The translations under genes were made by a program, and so were the position numbers. DNA of 64,000 nucleotides, taken from the NCBI RefSeq assembly GCF_000002425.4, contig NC_037260.1:8154730-8218729 (forward strand), written 5' to 3'. The notes under the pieces are model-generated. The model did no database searches, had not been told where the DNA came from, and was given only the letters and a program-made list of their open reading frames with translations. Below are positions 46,425-58,209 of the stretch, in pieces; positions within the stretch are counted from its first letter, which is position 1; the number at the start of each line of letters is the position of its first letter. Source of the DNA: Physcomitrium patens. Taxonomy: Eukaryota; Streptophyta; Bryopsida; Funariales; Funariaceae.

Positions 46425-48230
46425 ACATCTTAAAAATTTAATGTAAGTTATTTCAAGGGATTAAAGAAGCAAGTTCAACAACACAATGTCAACTGAAGAT
46501 TGAAGAGTAATAACCATGAATAGATAAGAAAGATACTTATGATGTCACTATTAAATCCTAAAGCAAAGTTAGTATTTAGGCCATAAAAGTAAACTACTTA
46601 AAGATCAAGTAATCACTATGTTAGGTAGTTATAAACTACTGTAAAAAGTATGACATTAGCTATTACAATCAATCTCAAAATAGAATAGTGTTAAGTTAAA
46701 GACTATATTTTTTTAAAAGTGTATACAATAAATAAAGTTAATTACCTATTTGATATATGTATTACTAATTAGACACTTTATAAAGTTTTATCTTATGCTT
46801 GTTTATTGTTTTAAGAGCTTAAGTAACAAGAACATATATGGCAAAGTTCTATAACACCTCCATCATATGTTCAACTTGCAAGATACATATTTGATTTATA
46901 GGACAAGTTTTTATATATGTACAATGTAGCTAATTTATACTACAAGTCGCCTGTATGTGTAACACTTGGCCAACTTGTTGATAAAGTTTTTAACTTATAA
47001 ATTACTTATAAATACATATAAAGTTAGATATGTATCTATAAAACTTTTAAAAAGCTTTTTTATAAGATATTATCAAATATACTTATATTTATTTTCTATA
47101 TAATTATTTTTAGTTAGATAATAATAGAGGTTTGTGATATTACTATCTCTTCTAAGAACAAGTCTCATAAGAATTGATAATTACATATTCAGAAAGTCTA
47201 AGATATGATAAATTATAATTTTGAGGCCTTTGTAACTTTCTTCAAATATAACATTTGGAATACTATTAAGAAAGATTTTTGTCTCTAATAACATCAAAAA
47301 ACATCAAGATTTTTTTATAAGGTTGTGATATCAAATACATTATATTTCACCATCTATTTGAGGAGAAACATGTTATTATTGACAATCTTTATTTCTATTG
47401 TATCATCTTGAAGGATGTGATAATCTTGATGTATCTTCTTATAATTCAAAAAATGATAGCTTTTAAGTTGCATAGTCTTATTTTTAGTTCTCCATCTTTT
47501 GAGTACCACAATTACATAGAAACTACAAACAAAAATAAAAAATAGAATACAATATTTACTAAATATTATTTTTTTTACAAAAAAATATTTTAAAACTTTT
47601 CATCTTGGTTTTGATAGATGTTTTTGATGAAAAGAATTAACCTTCTTTGTTGTATTTGGAAGAATCTTGGTTCTTATGTACATTCATAAAATATCAAATC
47701 TGCACCAATGTACAAAATATTTGAACTTATTTTGGTATCAACTTAAGTTTAAGATTTCTATAATCTCAAATTCATGATTATTGTCAATTTTTATAGAAAG
47801 AAATGACATTTGTCTTTTTTTTCAAAATATCTATTATCTTGATTGATTCAAAAAAAACACTTGAAACATATGGATCTTCAAAGACTCTGGAAGATATAAG
47901 CAATAAGCAAGTAGATTGATTTATTCAAAAATAGAAAAATGGTTCAAATAAACGGTAATTCAAACTAATTACACGAGCAAACAATTTTGATATTACAACA
48001 AAGTAACTATACCTTGTTGCCATGTAAAATTAAAATTTACTTTTATTATAGCCATTTGCATTGATCTTTTGTTGTTCTTGAGATTTTTTTTTTTAATTTT
48101 GCCTTGATTAATGTATTTAGCTCTAATAAATAATTTACAAAATCTTTCTTTATAATATTATCAACTTTTGTGAAATCAAAAGCATCAAATTATGGATAAT
48201 AATCATAATTAGTATAGTAAGATATTTGTA

Positions 48231-48234
<4 letters not shown>

Positions 48235-48271
<37 letters not shown>
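48235..48271. repeat. TA microsatellite
   Basis: About 18 TA units inside D''. Confidence 0.9.
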
Positions 48272-48273
<2 letters not shown>

Positions 48274-48660
48274 TTATTATAGATAAACTTTTTAATTGGT
48301 AAAAGAATTGGTTAATCATCTTAATAATAATTGATGGCACATTTCAAATATGACTTTATCACTTGAATCACTCATTTTTTTTATTCATTAATTTGAGGTT
48401 GAAAAATTAAAGATAGTTTTATATCTATCTTCAATATTTAAAAAAATACTTTTAAATGTAAATAAAAATTTAATTCTTATATTTAATATAATATCTTTTA
48501 GAAATCTTGTGATAAAATCCATATAAGTTGAAGATCTTGGTTGTTTTGGTATTGATAATAATTAAAAAAGTATATAAGATCAATGGTAAGGAGTTTTTGA
48601 TCTTGATAAAATATGATACAATATTAGGGACATAGTCCTTAAAACCTTCTAGAGACAAGT

Positions 48661-48708
48661 TTCTAGAACCTTCTAGAAGCAAGTCTCTGAAATCTTCTAG
48701 AAGCTTCC
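48661..48708 (+). promoter_or_regulatory. Heat-shock elements in the A2 5' LTR
   Basis: One four-unit nTTCn/nGAAn site at 48661-48678 and a further three-unit site (TTCTAGAAGCTTC) just downstream, about 70-90 bp upstream of the TATA box. This matches the A1 array. Confidence 0.6.
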
Positions 48709-48748
48709 TAGTTGATAGAAGCTACTTGAGAAGCTTCCTAAATAGGAG

Positions 48749-48791
48749 TATATATTGGAATCGAGGTTGAAGAGTTCTTCAGTCTCGACAA
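48749..48791 (+). promoter_or_regulatory. TATA box, dyad and predicted start region of A2
   Basis: TATATA starts at 48749. The arms TCGAGGTTGAAGA (48761-48773) and TCTTCAGTCTCGA (48776-48788) pair over 13 positions with two G-U pairs. TCTCGACAA (48783-48791) begins 34 nt after the TATA start. Confidence 0.6.
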
Positions 48792-48920
48792 TACATCTCT
48801 TGGAGTTCTAACTCACCTCTCTAGTGTAATTCTTGTATTCATGTTATTAATCTAGTTCTTGTCAGTTCTTCTTGAACTTCTTCTTAGATCTCGAGTCTGT
48901 ATTTCTGTATCTGTGACAGT

Positions 48921-48929
48921 TTGTCAAGA
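48921..48929 (+). other. Candidate self-priming site of A2
   Basis: TTGTCAAGA lies 2 nt after the LTR end and is complementary to TCTCGACAA at 48783-48791 at 8 of 9 positions. The single mismatch is at a CG that would read TG/CA after cytosine deamination. A tRNA-iMet-like ATATCAGAGC occurs at 48945-48954, 26 nt from the LTR. Confidence 0.45.
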
Positions 48930-49198
48930 TTATACTCACCTCAAATATCAGAGCTAGTTTTTTCTTTGTTATAGTGTGGATTATCCCTCTGCTTGAAGGT
49001 GTACTAGTGTTTTAGAGGTTGCAGATTACCCTCCTCTAAACTAATACTTCTTTTGTTACAATATTGGAGTCTTATTCTTCTTGGAGAGAGTAGATTACCC
49101 TTTTTTTTGAAACTCTTAAGGCATTTTAGAGGTTGCGGAGTATCCTCCTCTAAACCAATATTATCTTCTTGTAGAGTCATTTCTGTCCTTCTCTTAGA

Positions 49199-50040
49199 AT
49201 GGCTGAAGGCCAAGACATTAGTATGACAAAAAGTTTAGAGTCGGTGTTGGATGCTATCATGAATGCCTTCGCTACGTTATCACAAAGAACTGCAGAGATT
49301 GAAGGAGTCGTGGCAAGGCTTCATAATGATGGAACATTTGGGATGGCACAATCTAGGTTGCACCAGCCTCAAACTTCTGCACTTGAAGAAGCAACTTTGT
49401 CTCAGGTTCGACAAGCACCGTTCGTTCTACAACATAAGGAGCCCTGAGTTAGCCTTCAGGACAAGTTCAATGGTACGCGTTCCAAGTTTTGAGGATTCGT
49501 CAATCAAATCAGGTTGATAACAATTTTACAGCCCGAACGCTATCCAACGAAGGAGTCATGTGTTGAACTTGTTGGAACCTTACTTACAAGGCAAGCTCTA
49601 TCATAGTTTGCTCTTTTTTTTGAGAAATGATCATCCATACTAAACAACTTTGAAACCTTTTTGGAGGCGTTTGTGGAAGCATTTGGTGAACATCACAAGG
49701 TTCGATGGACTACAACAAAGATCTTGTCACTACGAGAAGGGATGCGCTCTATATCAGTCTATGCATCAGATTTCAGGCAATTAGCATGCAACATCAATTG
49801 GGATGAAGAAGCATTGATGAGTCAATTCTATTGGGGTTTAAGGGACGATGTGAAGGATTTACTGTAAACTCTTTCTGATCCACAAACGCTCAACGAAGCT
49901 ATTAGCCAAGTTCTGAAGTGCGATAATCACCTATTCCAACGTCACCAAGACCAACGCTCAAGACAACATACGGTTTGCCACGCCTCAACTATGTCGGCAA
50001 GCAGCGTGAATTCACACTCAGAGGTAGAAGACATGTAAAT
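49199..50040 (+). pseudogene. A2 Gag
   Basis: It begins MAEGQDISMTKSLESVLDAI after a leader with two copies of a GATTACCCTC-type motif. The later part has LREGMRSISVYASDFRQLAC and then NWDEEALMSQFYWGLRDDVK, the Ty3 Gag capsid signature. A zinc-knuckle-like CLYSDEEGHKVGNC lies just beyond, at about 50105. Broken. Confidence 0.75.
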
Positions 50041-50229
50041 TGATGTGGTACGTGTCAAATTCCTTATTCTAAAAGAAAAAAAGCAGCGTATGGAGGAAGG
50101 TCTATGCTTGTATTCCGATGAAGAAGGCCACAAAGTTGGAAATTGTCCCAAGAAGCAAAATCAATGCATTGTCAGGACTAGGGGCAAGTTTGTTCAGAAA
50201 AACGAGGATGCCCAGCCACAATAGGAATC

Positions 50230-50640
50230 GTGCGGCTGGATAGTGCAATATTACAACAACAACCAGGTTCCTTTCTTTTCGCTCAACCTGCCCTTTTTTT
50301 TACAATCTTTTTATTGATTGGCCCTCAAAAATTGAGAACCTTAGCATTATTAGATTCAGGAGCATCTGCTTTTTTTTTAAACAAAGAATTTGCGAAGCGT
50401 CATAAGATCCCTTTAGTACAAAAATCCAAACTTGTTCACATTGAGGTCATAGATGGACGACCTTTATTGTCTAGTAGTATCATCCATGAATCAGAACCTA
50501 TAGAAGTGACGTTTAAGGGCCATAGTAGTCATATTATTTTCAATATTATTAGAACCCTATCAAATCCTATTATTCTTGGTCTTTCCTAGTTGGAAAAGCA
50601 TAACCCATCCATAGATTGGAGGTTGCGGAAGATGACCTTT
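50230..50640 (+). pseudogene. A2 aspartic protease
   Basis: LALLDSGASAFFLNKEFAKR is an intact-looking D-S-G-A active-site loop. It is followed by EVIDGRPLLSSSIIHES and FNIIRTLSNPIILGLS. Retropepsin family, matching D at 41820-42233. Fossil. Confidence 0.8.
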
Positions 50641-51727
50641 CCCACAAAATCACCCAAGAGCAAGCCTAATAGAAAACCCCGAATAGAAAAATCCTTATTC
50701 ATTGGAGCAAGAACGTTTGTAAGATCATCCAAGGAAGGCACACCATTTGTCATTTATGCGGTTCCAATTACAGGGGAGAAGATCTCGATAGTAAGAATAC
50801 TAGAGCAATATAAGGATTTTAAAGATATGTTTCAAAAGAAGAATGCTGACATGCTATCAAAACACCAACCATATGATTGCGCCATAGACTTGTAGAAAGG
50901 AGCACAACCACCTTTTGGCCCAATCTACAATCTATCGCAGACAAAGTTGGTGGAGTTGCAAAAGTACATCGATGAGAATCTACCGAAGAACTTCATCCGT
51001 CATTTAAAATTGTCAGCTGGGGCACCCATCTTACTTGTGAAGAAGAAAGATGGCTCGTTGTGGATGTGCATGGACTATCGAGGCCTCAACAAGGTAACAA
51101 AGAAGAATTATTACCCATTACTCTTGATTTTTGGTCTCTTAGAATAACTTGGACATGCAAGGATCTTTACAAAAATTGATCTAAGGAGAGCTTACAACCT
51201 CGTACGAATCAAGGAAGGAGACGAGTAGAAGACAACGTTCTGTATAAGGTATGGCCATTTTGAGTATAATGTCATGCCCTTTGGTCTTATCAATGCTCCA
51301 ACGGTCTTCCAACATATGATGAATGACATTTTTCGGGAGCACCTTGACAATTTTGTTGTCATCTATTTGGATGATATTTTGATATTCTCCAAAAACGAGG
51401 AAGAGCATGAAAAGCATGTTCGTTTGGTCTTGGAGAAACTATACAAGCGAGGACTATATGCCAAGTTGGAGAAGTATTTATTTTACTAAATAGAGATGGA
51501 GTTTTTGGAGTTCGTTGCGACTACAGAAGGCTTGAAGATGGACCCGAAGAAGGTGGAAGCAATCGTGTCCTGGGAGGTTCTGAAGACGGTTAGAGACGTA
51601 CAATGCTTTCTTTGTTTTGCTAACTTCTATGGAATCTTCATCAAGAATTACTCTCAAGTTGCTGCTCCTCTCATTCGGTTGACATGCAAGGATAAGCTGG
51701 AATGGAGACCTCTAGCGGAGAAGACAT
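50641..51727 (+). pseudogene. A2 reverse transcriptase
   Basis: [20 protein letters not shown], then [20 protein letters not shown], then [12 protein letters not shown] (complete YLDD box), then FLEFVATTEGLKMDPKKVE. Its 3' end (from about 51582) overlaps A1 7084 onward. Broken. Solo LTR F follows at 51728. Confidence 0.85.
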
Positions 51728-52810
51728 TGTTTGGGTAGAGAGAGTTTGCCTCAAGAAAATGCTGGACTTCTGGATGTCACTAATTATTCAATTAAGCTTG
51801 AAAATAAGGGAAGCCCTAAGTTTATATATAATTTTTCTTTTTTTGAGTAATTACACCAAATACACAATCCTCAAGTAACCCACAACTTCCAAAATATGAT
51901 AAAATCTTCTAAATCCTTGTTTATTCTTATGTGGAGATTTTTTCGAACTTCAACACCTCATATCTCTTAATCCGACCGTCCAAACAAACTCAAATTTTAC
52001 ATGAGGTACTGATGTATTCTTATTAACTTCTACAACAATTTTCAACCGCAAGTTCATTGCAAATCTTGAAATATCTTGAAATCCCTAACAGCCGCTTTAA
52101 ACCTTTGTCTTTATACATCAGCGTGCAATTTTCTTCATATCTCACAAAAGATAAGCTCAAATGCCACGAAATTTGGATTTATAGCTTTTTAACACAAAAA
52201 TTTACATTCTCAAAAAAGTTTGAGCCAAAAATTCGTCCAAAAACACAAGTTATGGCTCCAACCAATACTACAAACAAACCCGCTTACTTACTGCTTTTGA
52301 TTTGGAAGCGTCGCCTTCAACTCCTTACATCTCCTTCATATGAACTCCAAAAGTAATAATTCTTTCGTGAAAGATGTAAGTCTTAATATTTCCGTTCCAA
52401 TCGCACCTTCCGATCTTCAAAAGCTGCTGTAAAACTCCTCATACTCTCAAAAGAGTAACAATATGTCTTAAATAAACACCTTAACTTCAAACGGTTATAA
52501 CTTTTTCACCCTGACTCCAAAATCCTCTAATTTTTGTACACAAATTGTTCTCCAAATCCTAAACTTTACAATCCTAGCTTTTAATCTCCGAATTCCCTCG
52601 AAAGAGGAACCCTAATCTCTAATAAGGCCTCGTGCAGCCTCTTTGAAGCCTATTGGGCATGGTATTCGACTAATAGGGATGAAGTTCTACATTCCTTGCC
52701 TTCATCCGACCATGCCTAGCTTTCATCCCTTTCAATTAGCCTCCTACTAGTTTAGATTTTTATCCTTAGGTTTCCACCTTCTCCCAAGGCTTCATACTAA
52801 ACATTTAGGT

Positions 52811-52852
<42 letters not shown>

Positions 52853-53009
52853 AATATCAAAATCAAAAGAGGTAAAGAAACAAAGTAAAATTTCTTATAC
52901 CAAATCTTTTTAATTTAATCTACTAGCCACTCTAACATACATCTAGATTTATCAACATATAATATGTTTTAGCTAATTTTTACATTCTGTAAGCATTTAC
53001 AGTACAACA
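51728..53009. repeat. Solo LTR (family F) inside A2
   Basis: 1.28 kb from TGTTTGGG to ACAACA, inserted where A1 has continuous sequence (AGAAGGCGTTTCAAG). The flanks ACAT (51724-51727) and ACGT (53010-53013) are a 4-bp target duplication with one CG-to-CA change. It has the ACAACA end of LTR B and a loosely similar CCGT...AACTCAAATTT block, so it may be a distant relative. Confidence 0.75.
52817..52850. repeat. TA microsatellite in LTR F
   Basis: About 17 TA units. Confidence 0.9.
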
Positions 53010-53450
53010 ACGTTTCAAGACTTGAAGACGGCATTTACTACGGCTCTAATCTTGGTACATCCAGACTTTATAAAGGCCTTCTATTTAGAAACTGATGCTT
53101 CGAATTTTGCTTTGGGAGCTGTACTTTCATAAATGGAAGAAGACAAGAAGCTCTATCTAGTTGCATTCTATTCTTGAAAGTTCTTTGCTGCTAAAATCAA
53201 TTATGAAATCCATGATAAGGAACTTCTTGCTATGGGAGATTCTTTCCAAGAATGGCGTCACTTTCTTGAAGGAGCTGCACACCCAGTGACCGTATACGCA
53301 GATCACAAGAATTTGGAGTATTTCATGTCGGCTTGAGTTCTAAATCGACATCAAGCTCGATGGAGTATGACGCTATCTAGGTTCGATTTTGTTATCACTT
53401 ATCGACCTGAAAAGCAGCAAGGACTATCCGATGCCTTATCGAGGAGATCG
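53010..53450 (+). pseudogene. A2 RNase H
   Basis: [15 protein letters not shown]-like start, then a [10 protein letters not shown] block, then [16 protein letters not shown] and the closing TYRPEKQQGLSDALSRR. Nearly identical to A1 RNase H. Fossil. Confidence 0.85.
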
Positions 53451-54479
53451 TATCTTATACCAAAGGTTGGAGAAGCAAAGTTTGATCAACAATATACGAC
53501 GTTGTTGAAGCCAGAGCAATTTTGGCTTTGCGCTACTATTCTGCCAATTGATGCTGACTTCATGAACCAAGTACGTGTCGTGACTATTGAAGATTCAGTA
53601 GCCATTGATATCAAGTAATCTGCCAATGACAACAAGTTCAAGGTGGAGAGAGATCTTTTATACTTTGAGGAGCGGTTGTATATTCCAAAAGGACCAACAC
53701 GACTCCAAGTTCTTCAATCTCGCCACGATTTTCCAACTTCGGGACATTTTGGATTCAACAAGACCTTGGAGCTTATTTCTCGAGATTTTTGGTGGCCTTA
53801 AATGTGGAAGGATGTGAAAGATTTTGTCCTCTCTTGTGACATCTATTCAAGATCCAAGAATCCTCGACATCGTCCTTATAGACTTCTACAACCATTGCCG
53901 ATTCCACGTCGACGATGGTCTTCAGTTTCCATGGACTTCATCATGGATCTGCCATCATCAAAGTCATTTGACAGCATCTTTGTCGTGGTAGATTGGCTTA
54001 CAAAGATGGCGCACTTTGTCGTTTGTAAGAAGACATCGTCCAATGAAGTCACAGCAAGGCTCTTTCTCGATAATGTGTATCGATATCATGGACTACCAAA
54101 TGATATCGTATCAGATCGAGGAACCCAGTTTGTGTCAAAGTTTTGGAGATCTCTCTTTGAGATACTGAAGGTAGATATCAAGCTTTCTTCGACTTTTCAT
54201 CCTCAAACTGACGTCCAAACGGAATGGGTGAACCAAGTCTTGGAACAATACTTACGATGCAGCATCAACTATCAGCAAGACGATTGGACTACATATCTGC
54301 TGCTAGCCAAGTTTGCATATAACAACATCCTCCATGCGCCGACTCAATACACACCATTCTTTTCTAACTATGGATATCATCCGAAGCTTGATTTATTGAG
54401 TCTGTCAACAAATAATAATCTAGCAGCTGAAGGATTTGCGAAGCAACTATTAGAGCTTCAAACTACGTTAAAGCTTTAA
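53451..54479 (+). pseudogene. A2 integrase
   Basis: A decayed zinc module is followed by SMDFIMDLPSSKSFDSIF, then DWLTKMAHFVVC, then VSDRGTQFVSKFW, then STFHPQTDVQTEWVNQV. It is very close to A1 (7757-8695), and the two share at least one break. Fossil. Confidence 0.85.
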
Positions 54480-54608
54480 TTACAATCCGCTCAAGAATCC
54501 TACAAGGTGTCTACATATAGATTTCGGAATCAAGCACCTACTTTCAAAATTAGAGATAAAGCATGGCTTCTTTGATGGAATATCAAGACCAAGCGACCAT
54601 GTGATAAG

Positions 54609-54983
54609 TTGGACTATCAAAGATTGGGACCATTTATCATCCAGAAGCAAATCAATCCAGTGGCGTACCGTGTGGAATTATCGGCTTCTATGAAGGTATA
54701 TCCAATCTTTCATGTTTCTCTGTTGGAGCCTTATCGAGAGTCGTCTTTTTCTGGAAGAGTGCAATGTCCGCCACCTAGTATTGAGATCGAGAACCACGAA
54801 GAATATGAGGTCGAAAGGATGCTAGATTCATGGCGAAGGTGGGGCAAGTTGGAGTATCTTATTCATTGGTGCGGCTACGACATTAATGAGCGAATATGGG
54901 AGCCAGCTGAAAATCTCGCCAATGCGCCACAAAAGGTACAAGAGTTTCATCAACAACATCCTCATAAACCTAAGCCGGTTTGA
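54609..54983 (+). pseudogene. A2 integrase C-terminus and chromodomain
   Basis: LGPFIIQKQINPVAYRVEL, then VERMLDSWRRWGKLEYLIHW, then CGYDINERIWEPAENLANAP, with the full chromodomain (aromatic residues at the usual Y, W, W positions). Confidence 0.85.
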
Positions 54984-55089
54984 TGATAGCTTCCTTCTAA
55001 AGCTTGCTCATCTAAGAATATAAGAAGGGGGAGAGCACCACCAAAATTCGTAGTTGATGTAGTTATTTTTTCCAAGATAAAGTAGAATT

Positions 55090-55400
55090 TTTTCAGTAGC
55101 CATAGTTTGGTCTTCTGATATGGATAGCTAAGAGATAGATACTATGCCAGTCAGATTATCTCAACCGACTAGCTCACGAAGGTGACCTCGAGATGAAGGA
55201 CGGCCTACACGACGACGACAACGGAGGATACTGAGTAACCGATCACTGGTGATTGTATTTGAGATTGAACTTGCTTACGATGGTCAGCCAGAAGGCGTGT
55301 TTGCAAGATAATTTCACAATGAGGATACGAAAGTTCATTCTTCAGACTAGCAGACGTTATGCAACAGATCTTCATTTTCTTGCATTGGTATTGATTAAAA
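55090..55400 (+). pseudogene. A2 remnant of the extra ORF
   Basis: The sequence matches A1 9310-9690 closely at both ends, but part of the conserved GHY...NHL block is absent. Fossil. Confidence 0.5.
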
Positions 55401-55444
55401 ACAACATTGCCTCTCAAAGACCTCGAAGCTAAAGGAGGGGGTGA

Positions 55445-55741
55445 TATTAGGGACATAGTCCTTAGAACCTTCTAGAGACAAGTTTCTAAAACCTTTTAGA
55501 AGCAAGTCTCTAGAACCTTCTAAAAGCTTCCTAGTTGGTAGAAGCTTCTTGAGAAGCTTCCTAAATAGGAGTATATATTGGAATCGAGGCTGAAGAGTTC
55601 TTCAGTCTCGACAATACATCTCTTGGAGCTCTAGTTCATCTCTCTAGTGTTGTTCTTGTATTCATTTGATTAATCTAGTTCTTGTCAGTTCTTCTTGAAC
55701 TTCTTGTTAGATCTCAAGCTTGTATTTCTGTGTCCGTGACA
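55445..55741 (+). repeat. 3' LTR of A2
   Basis: 297 bp, ending GTGACA and followed by target-duplication copy TACAA. Its dyad (55584-55611) and TCTCGACAA (55606-55614) are kept, while the heat-shock-element array is partly decayed. Confidence 0.85.
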
Positions 55742-58209
55742 TACAATTGAACAAAAACTTTAATTATCTTTCACATTCAAGGCGTCTAAAATCTCTTAAT
55801 ATAAATTCTAAGGTCTTATTTTGTCTAAATTATCATCCAATTGAAAATCATAATAAGCTTAAAAAGCATGTAATCATGCTTCATCTTTTAGAACATATCA
55901 ACATCCAAAGTAGATTGTTATTGAACTCAAACTTAGAAGTTTTATAGGTTTTAAAAGGATTCTTTTTAAAATCATAAATAAGAAGATTAAAAGAAATATT
56001 TGAATAAATTTACTTTTAAAAAATAAAATAAATAATTAATTTTAATTTTATAGCTCAAATATGAAATTTCTCTAGCTTTAAAAGAATTATTTTTTATTAA
56101 TCAAAAATTACATTTCTTTCTTTCTGACTAAGATAAGAAAATTAGAAAAGACATTTGACAAACCTCCTTATTTTTTTAGCTGATAAGTAATCTTTAATAC
56201 AAAACTTGACAAAGATATGCTCTAATAAGCTTGGCAATAATTTAAAAAATGTATTGACATAAAAAACTTGAGGTTCTTATAATTTGTATAAGTAATTATG
56301 GAACTTAAAATGCCTACTAGATAATGATTCTATTCTTAAAATAAATCCATAATTGTAAGAAGTTTTATATTTTGAATCTTGTAGTTAATCTCAATTATTA
56401 GAAACTTTTTCAAATAAAAAGCTACTATTTGTGACTATACTCACTCAAAGCAAAGTTTGATGCATTTATTTTTATAAAAAAAATTCTTAGAAAAGTTGTC
56501 GCTCTATAAAATTACTAAAAAAGTAATAGTTGTTTTGAAAACTTTAAAACTTAAAAGATACTTTTGCTTCTTAATCCCGCTTAAATTTATCTTCACAAGT
56601 CAAATATATAAGAGAGATTATAACTTTAAAAAATTCTTAAGAACTAATAATAATTGATAAATTCCAAAAATATATTTTATATCTCTTATTATTTTTAAAA
56701 TCTTTTAATCCATGATAGTTTAAAATTTTTAGGTTCTCATTTAAAATAATGTATTCTAAAAAGTCAACTTGAGTAGTATAAATTATATATCTATATATAT
56801 CTATATATGAAATTGATTAAGAAATTTCAATAGCATAGAGAGAGAGAACTGTTTTTTTTTTGGCAATATTATTGAGTTATTAATAACCTACATATATTTA
56901 TAATGATCTATCTTTTTTCCTCACAAAGAAGGTGAAAGCTCTTGCTTGAGATTTCAAATAGTGTATGAAGTTTTTAGCCAAATTTTTGTTAATGTATTCG
57001 TTAAATGCAATCTACTTATTTTGTGATAAGCTATAGATAAGTCCAAATAATTATTGAGCTCTTTCTTGAAGATCAATTGAGAAATCATAAGGATAATTTT
57101 CTAAAAAAATATTTATATTTTTCTTCTAAAAAATAACTTAATAATCTTAATATTGACTTGGAATGCCCTTCAAAGTCTTTCTATTATCAAAAATAGATAT
57201 GGTATAAATAAATAAAAAAATTGCAACATACATGAAGGCTCTTGCTCATATTAATATGGATTTAGACTTCTAACTTTTATTTTGATAGTCAAAATCTGAA
57301 ATATGCTATAGAAAAAAACAAGGTTACAAGAAATCTAGTCTATTTAAGGATTATATTTTTTTTAGCCATAATAAACTTAAAATAATTGGATTTGAGAGAG
57401 ATGTAATAATATTAAATATAATTAAATATAATGTCTATTAGTTGTTACATCTAAAAGATAGTTTCATATATAACATCTCTAAAAGATAATAAATAATTAT
57501 TTATAACTTTTACGTACACAAGATTAGTTTTCTTAATTAAAGATATATTTTTTTTAACAAAATCTTTGTCTATAAAAGAAAACCGAGCCTTCCAAATGTA
57601 ATGAAGCAAAGATTTTGTAATTTTTCGATTCTAAACAAATATATACTCTAAAGTAAGATGAATGATTTGTAAAGAGGCTAGAGACTTTATAAGGTATTAT
57701 ATAAGATACCAATTGCACACTCTTTATTGTAACTAGAAAAAATTATTTTTTAATACAATATTCTTTTTAGCAACGATGCTCTTTTTTTTGTTATTGTTTT
57801 GTTTCTTTAGACAATGCTAAACAATAAGCTTAAATCTTACAAAATATAAGCAAAATTCTTCTTAACAATTTTGAGTCTCTTTTAATTGAATGAGAGATTT
57901 GAAACATATTATATCAATTTACATAGGTTATAAACTTATTAAATAATTTTCAAAAAACTTAGAAGTTATTGTCTTGACTTGACTTATTCTACTTCAACTA
58001 AATTTTTATTCTTGGAATCTTTGAAAAAATTAATTTTTATATGTAATGGCTTAATAAATAAATTATTATAATAAATCTATTATAGAATTATTAATAATAA
58101 TTCTTTGATATTATTTTTTAATTTATATCAAAATTGATTAAAAAATTTGTCATTTTAATCTACGTCATAAGCAAGGTTTTGGCATTATGTAATATATATG
58201 GTGGTTGAA

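Larger units (their letters stand above)
48622..48918 (+). repeat. 5' LTR of A2
   Basis: 297 bp, with TA instead of TG at its start and GTGACA at its end. It carries heat-shock-element motifs (TTCTAGAACCTTCTAGAA at 48661-48678; TTCTAGAAGCTTCC from 48695), a TATA box from 48749 and a 13-bp dyad at 48761-48788. Confidence 0.85.
48622..55741 (+). mobile_element. Chromovirus A2, both LTRs present
   Basis: The element carries LTRs 48622-48918 and 55445-55741 (297 bp each), gag, protease, RT, RNase H, integrase, chromodomain and the remnant of the extra ORF. It is flanked by a perfect target duplication, TACAA (48617-48621 and 55742-55746). By eye the LTRs differ at about 7-8 percent of positions. 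A 1.28-kb solo LTR (51728-53009) sits between RT and RNase H. Without that insert it is about 5.8 kb. Broken in several places. Confidence 0.9.
46600..58209 (-). mobile_element. Very decayed D-type chromovirus D'' (minus), split by A2
   Basis: Around A2, minus-strand remnants follow family D order: an LTR-like stretch (about 46600-47135), the chromodomain region (47.78-48.01 kb), integrase (48.05-48.62 and 55.75-56.3 kb), RNase H (about 56.4-56.7 kb), and RT and protease (56.8-57.9 kb, including a reading that matches [20 protein letters not shown]). The most decayed element in the window. Boundaries are approximate. Confidence 0.55.

Noticed and set aside
48945-48954. tRNA-iMet primer site of A2 (ATATCAGAGC)
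   Set aside because: Kept only as an alternative. It is 26 nt from the LTR end fixed by the target duplication, while primer sites normally abut the LTR.
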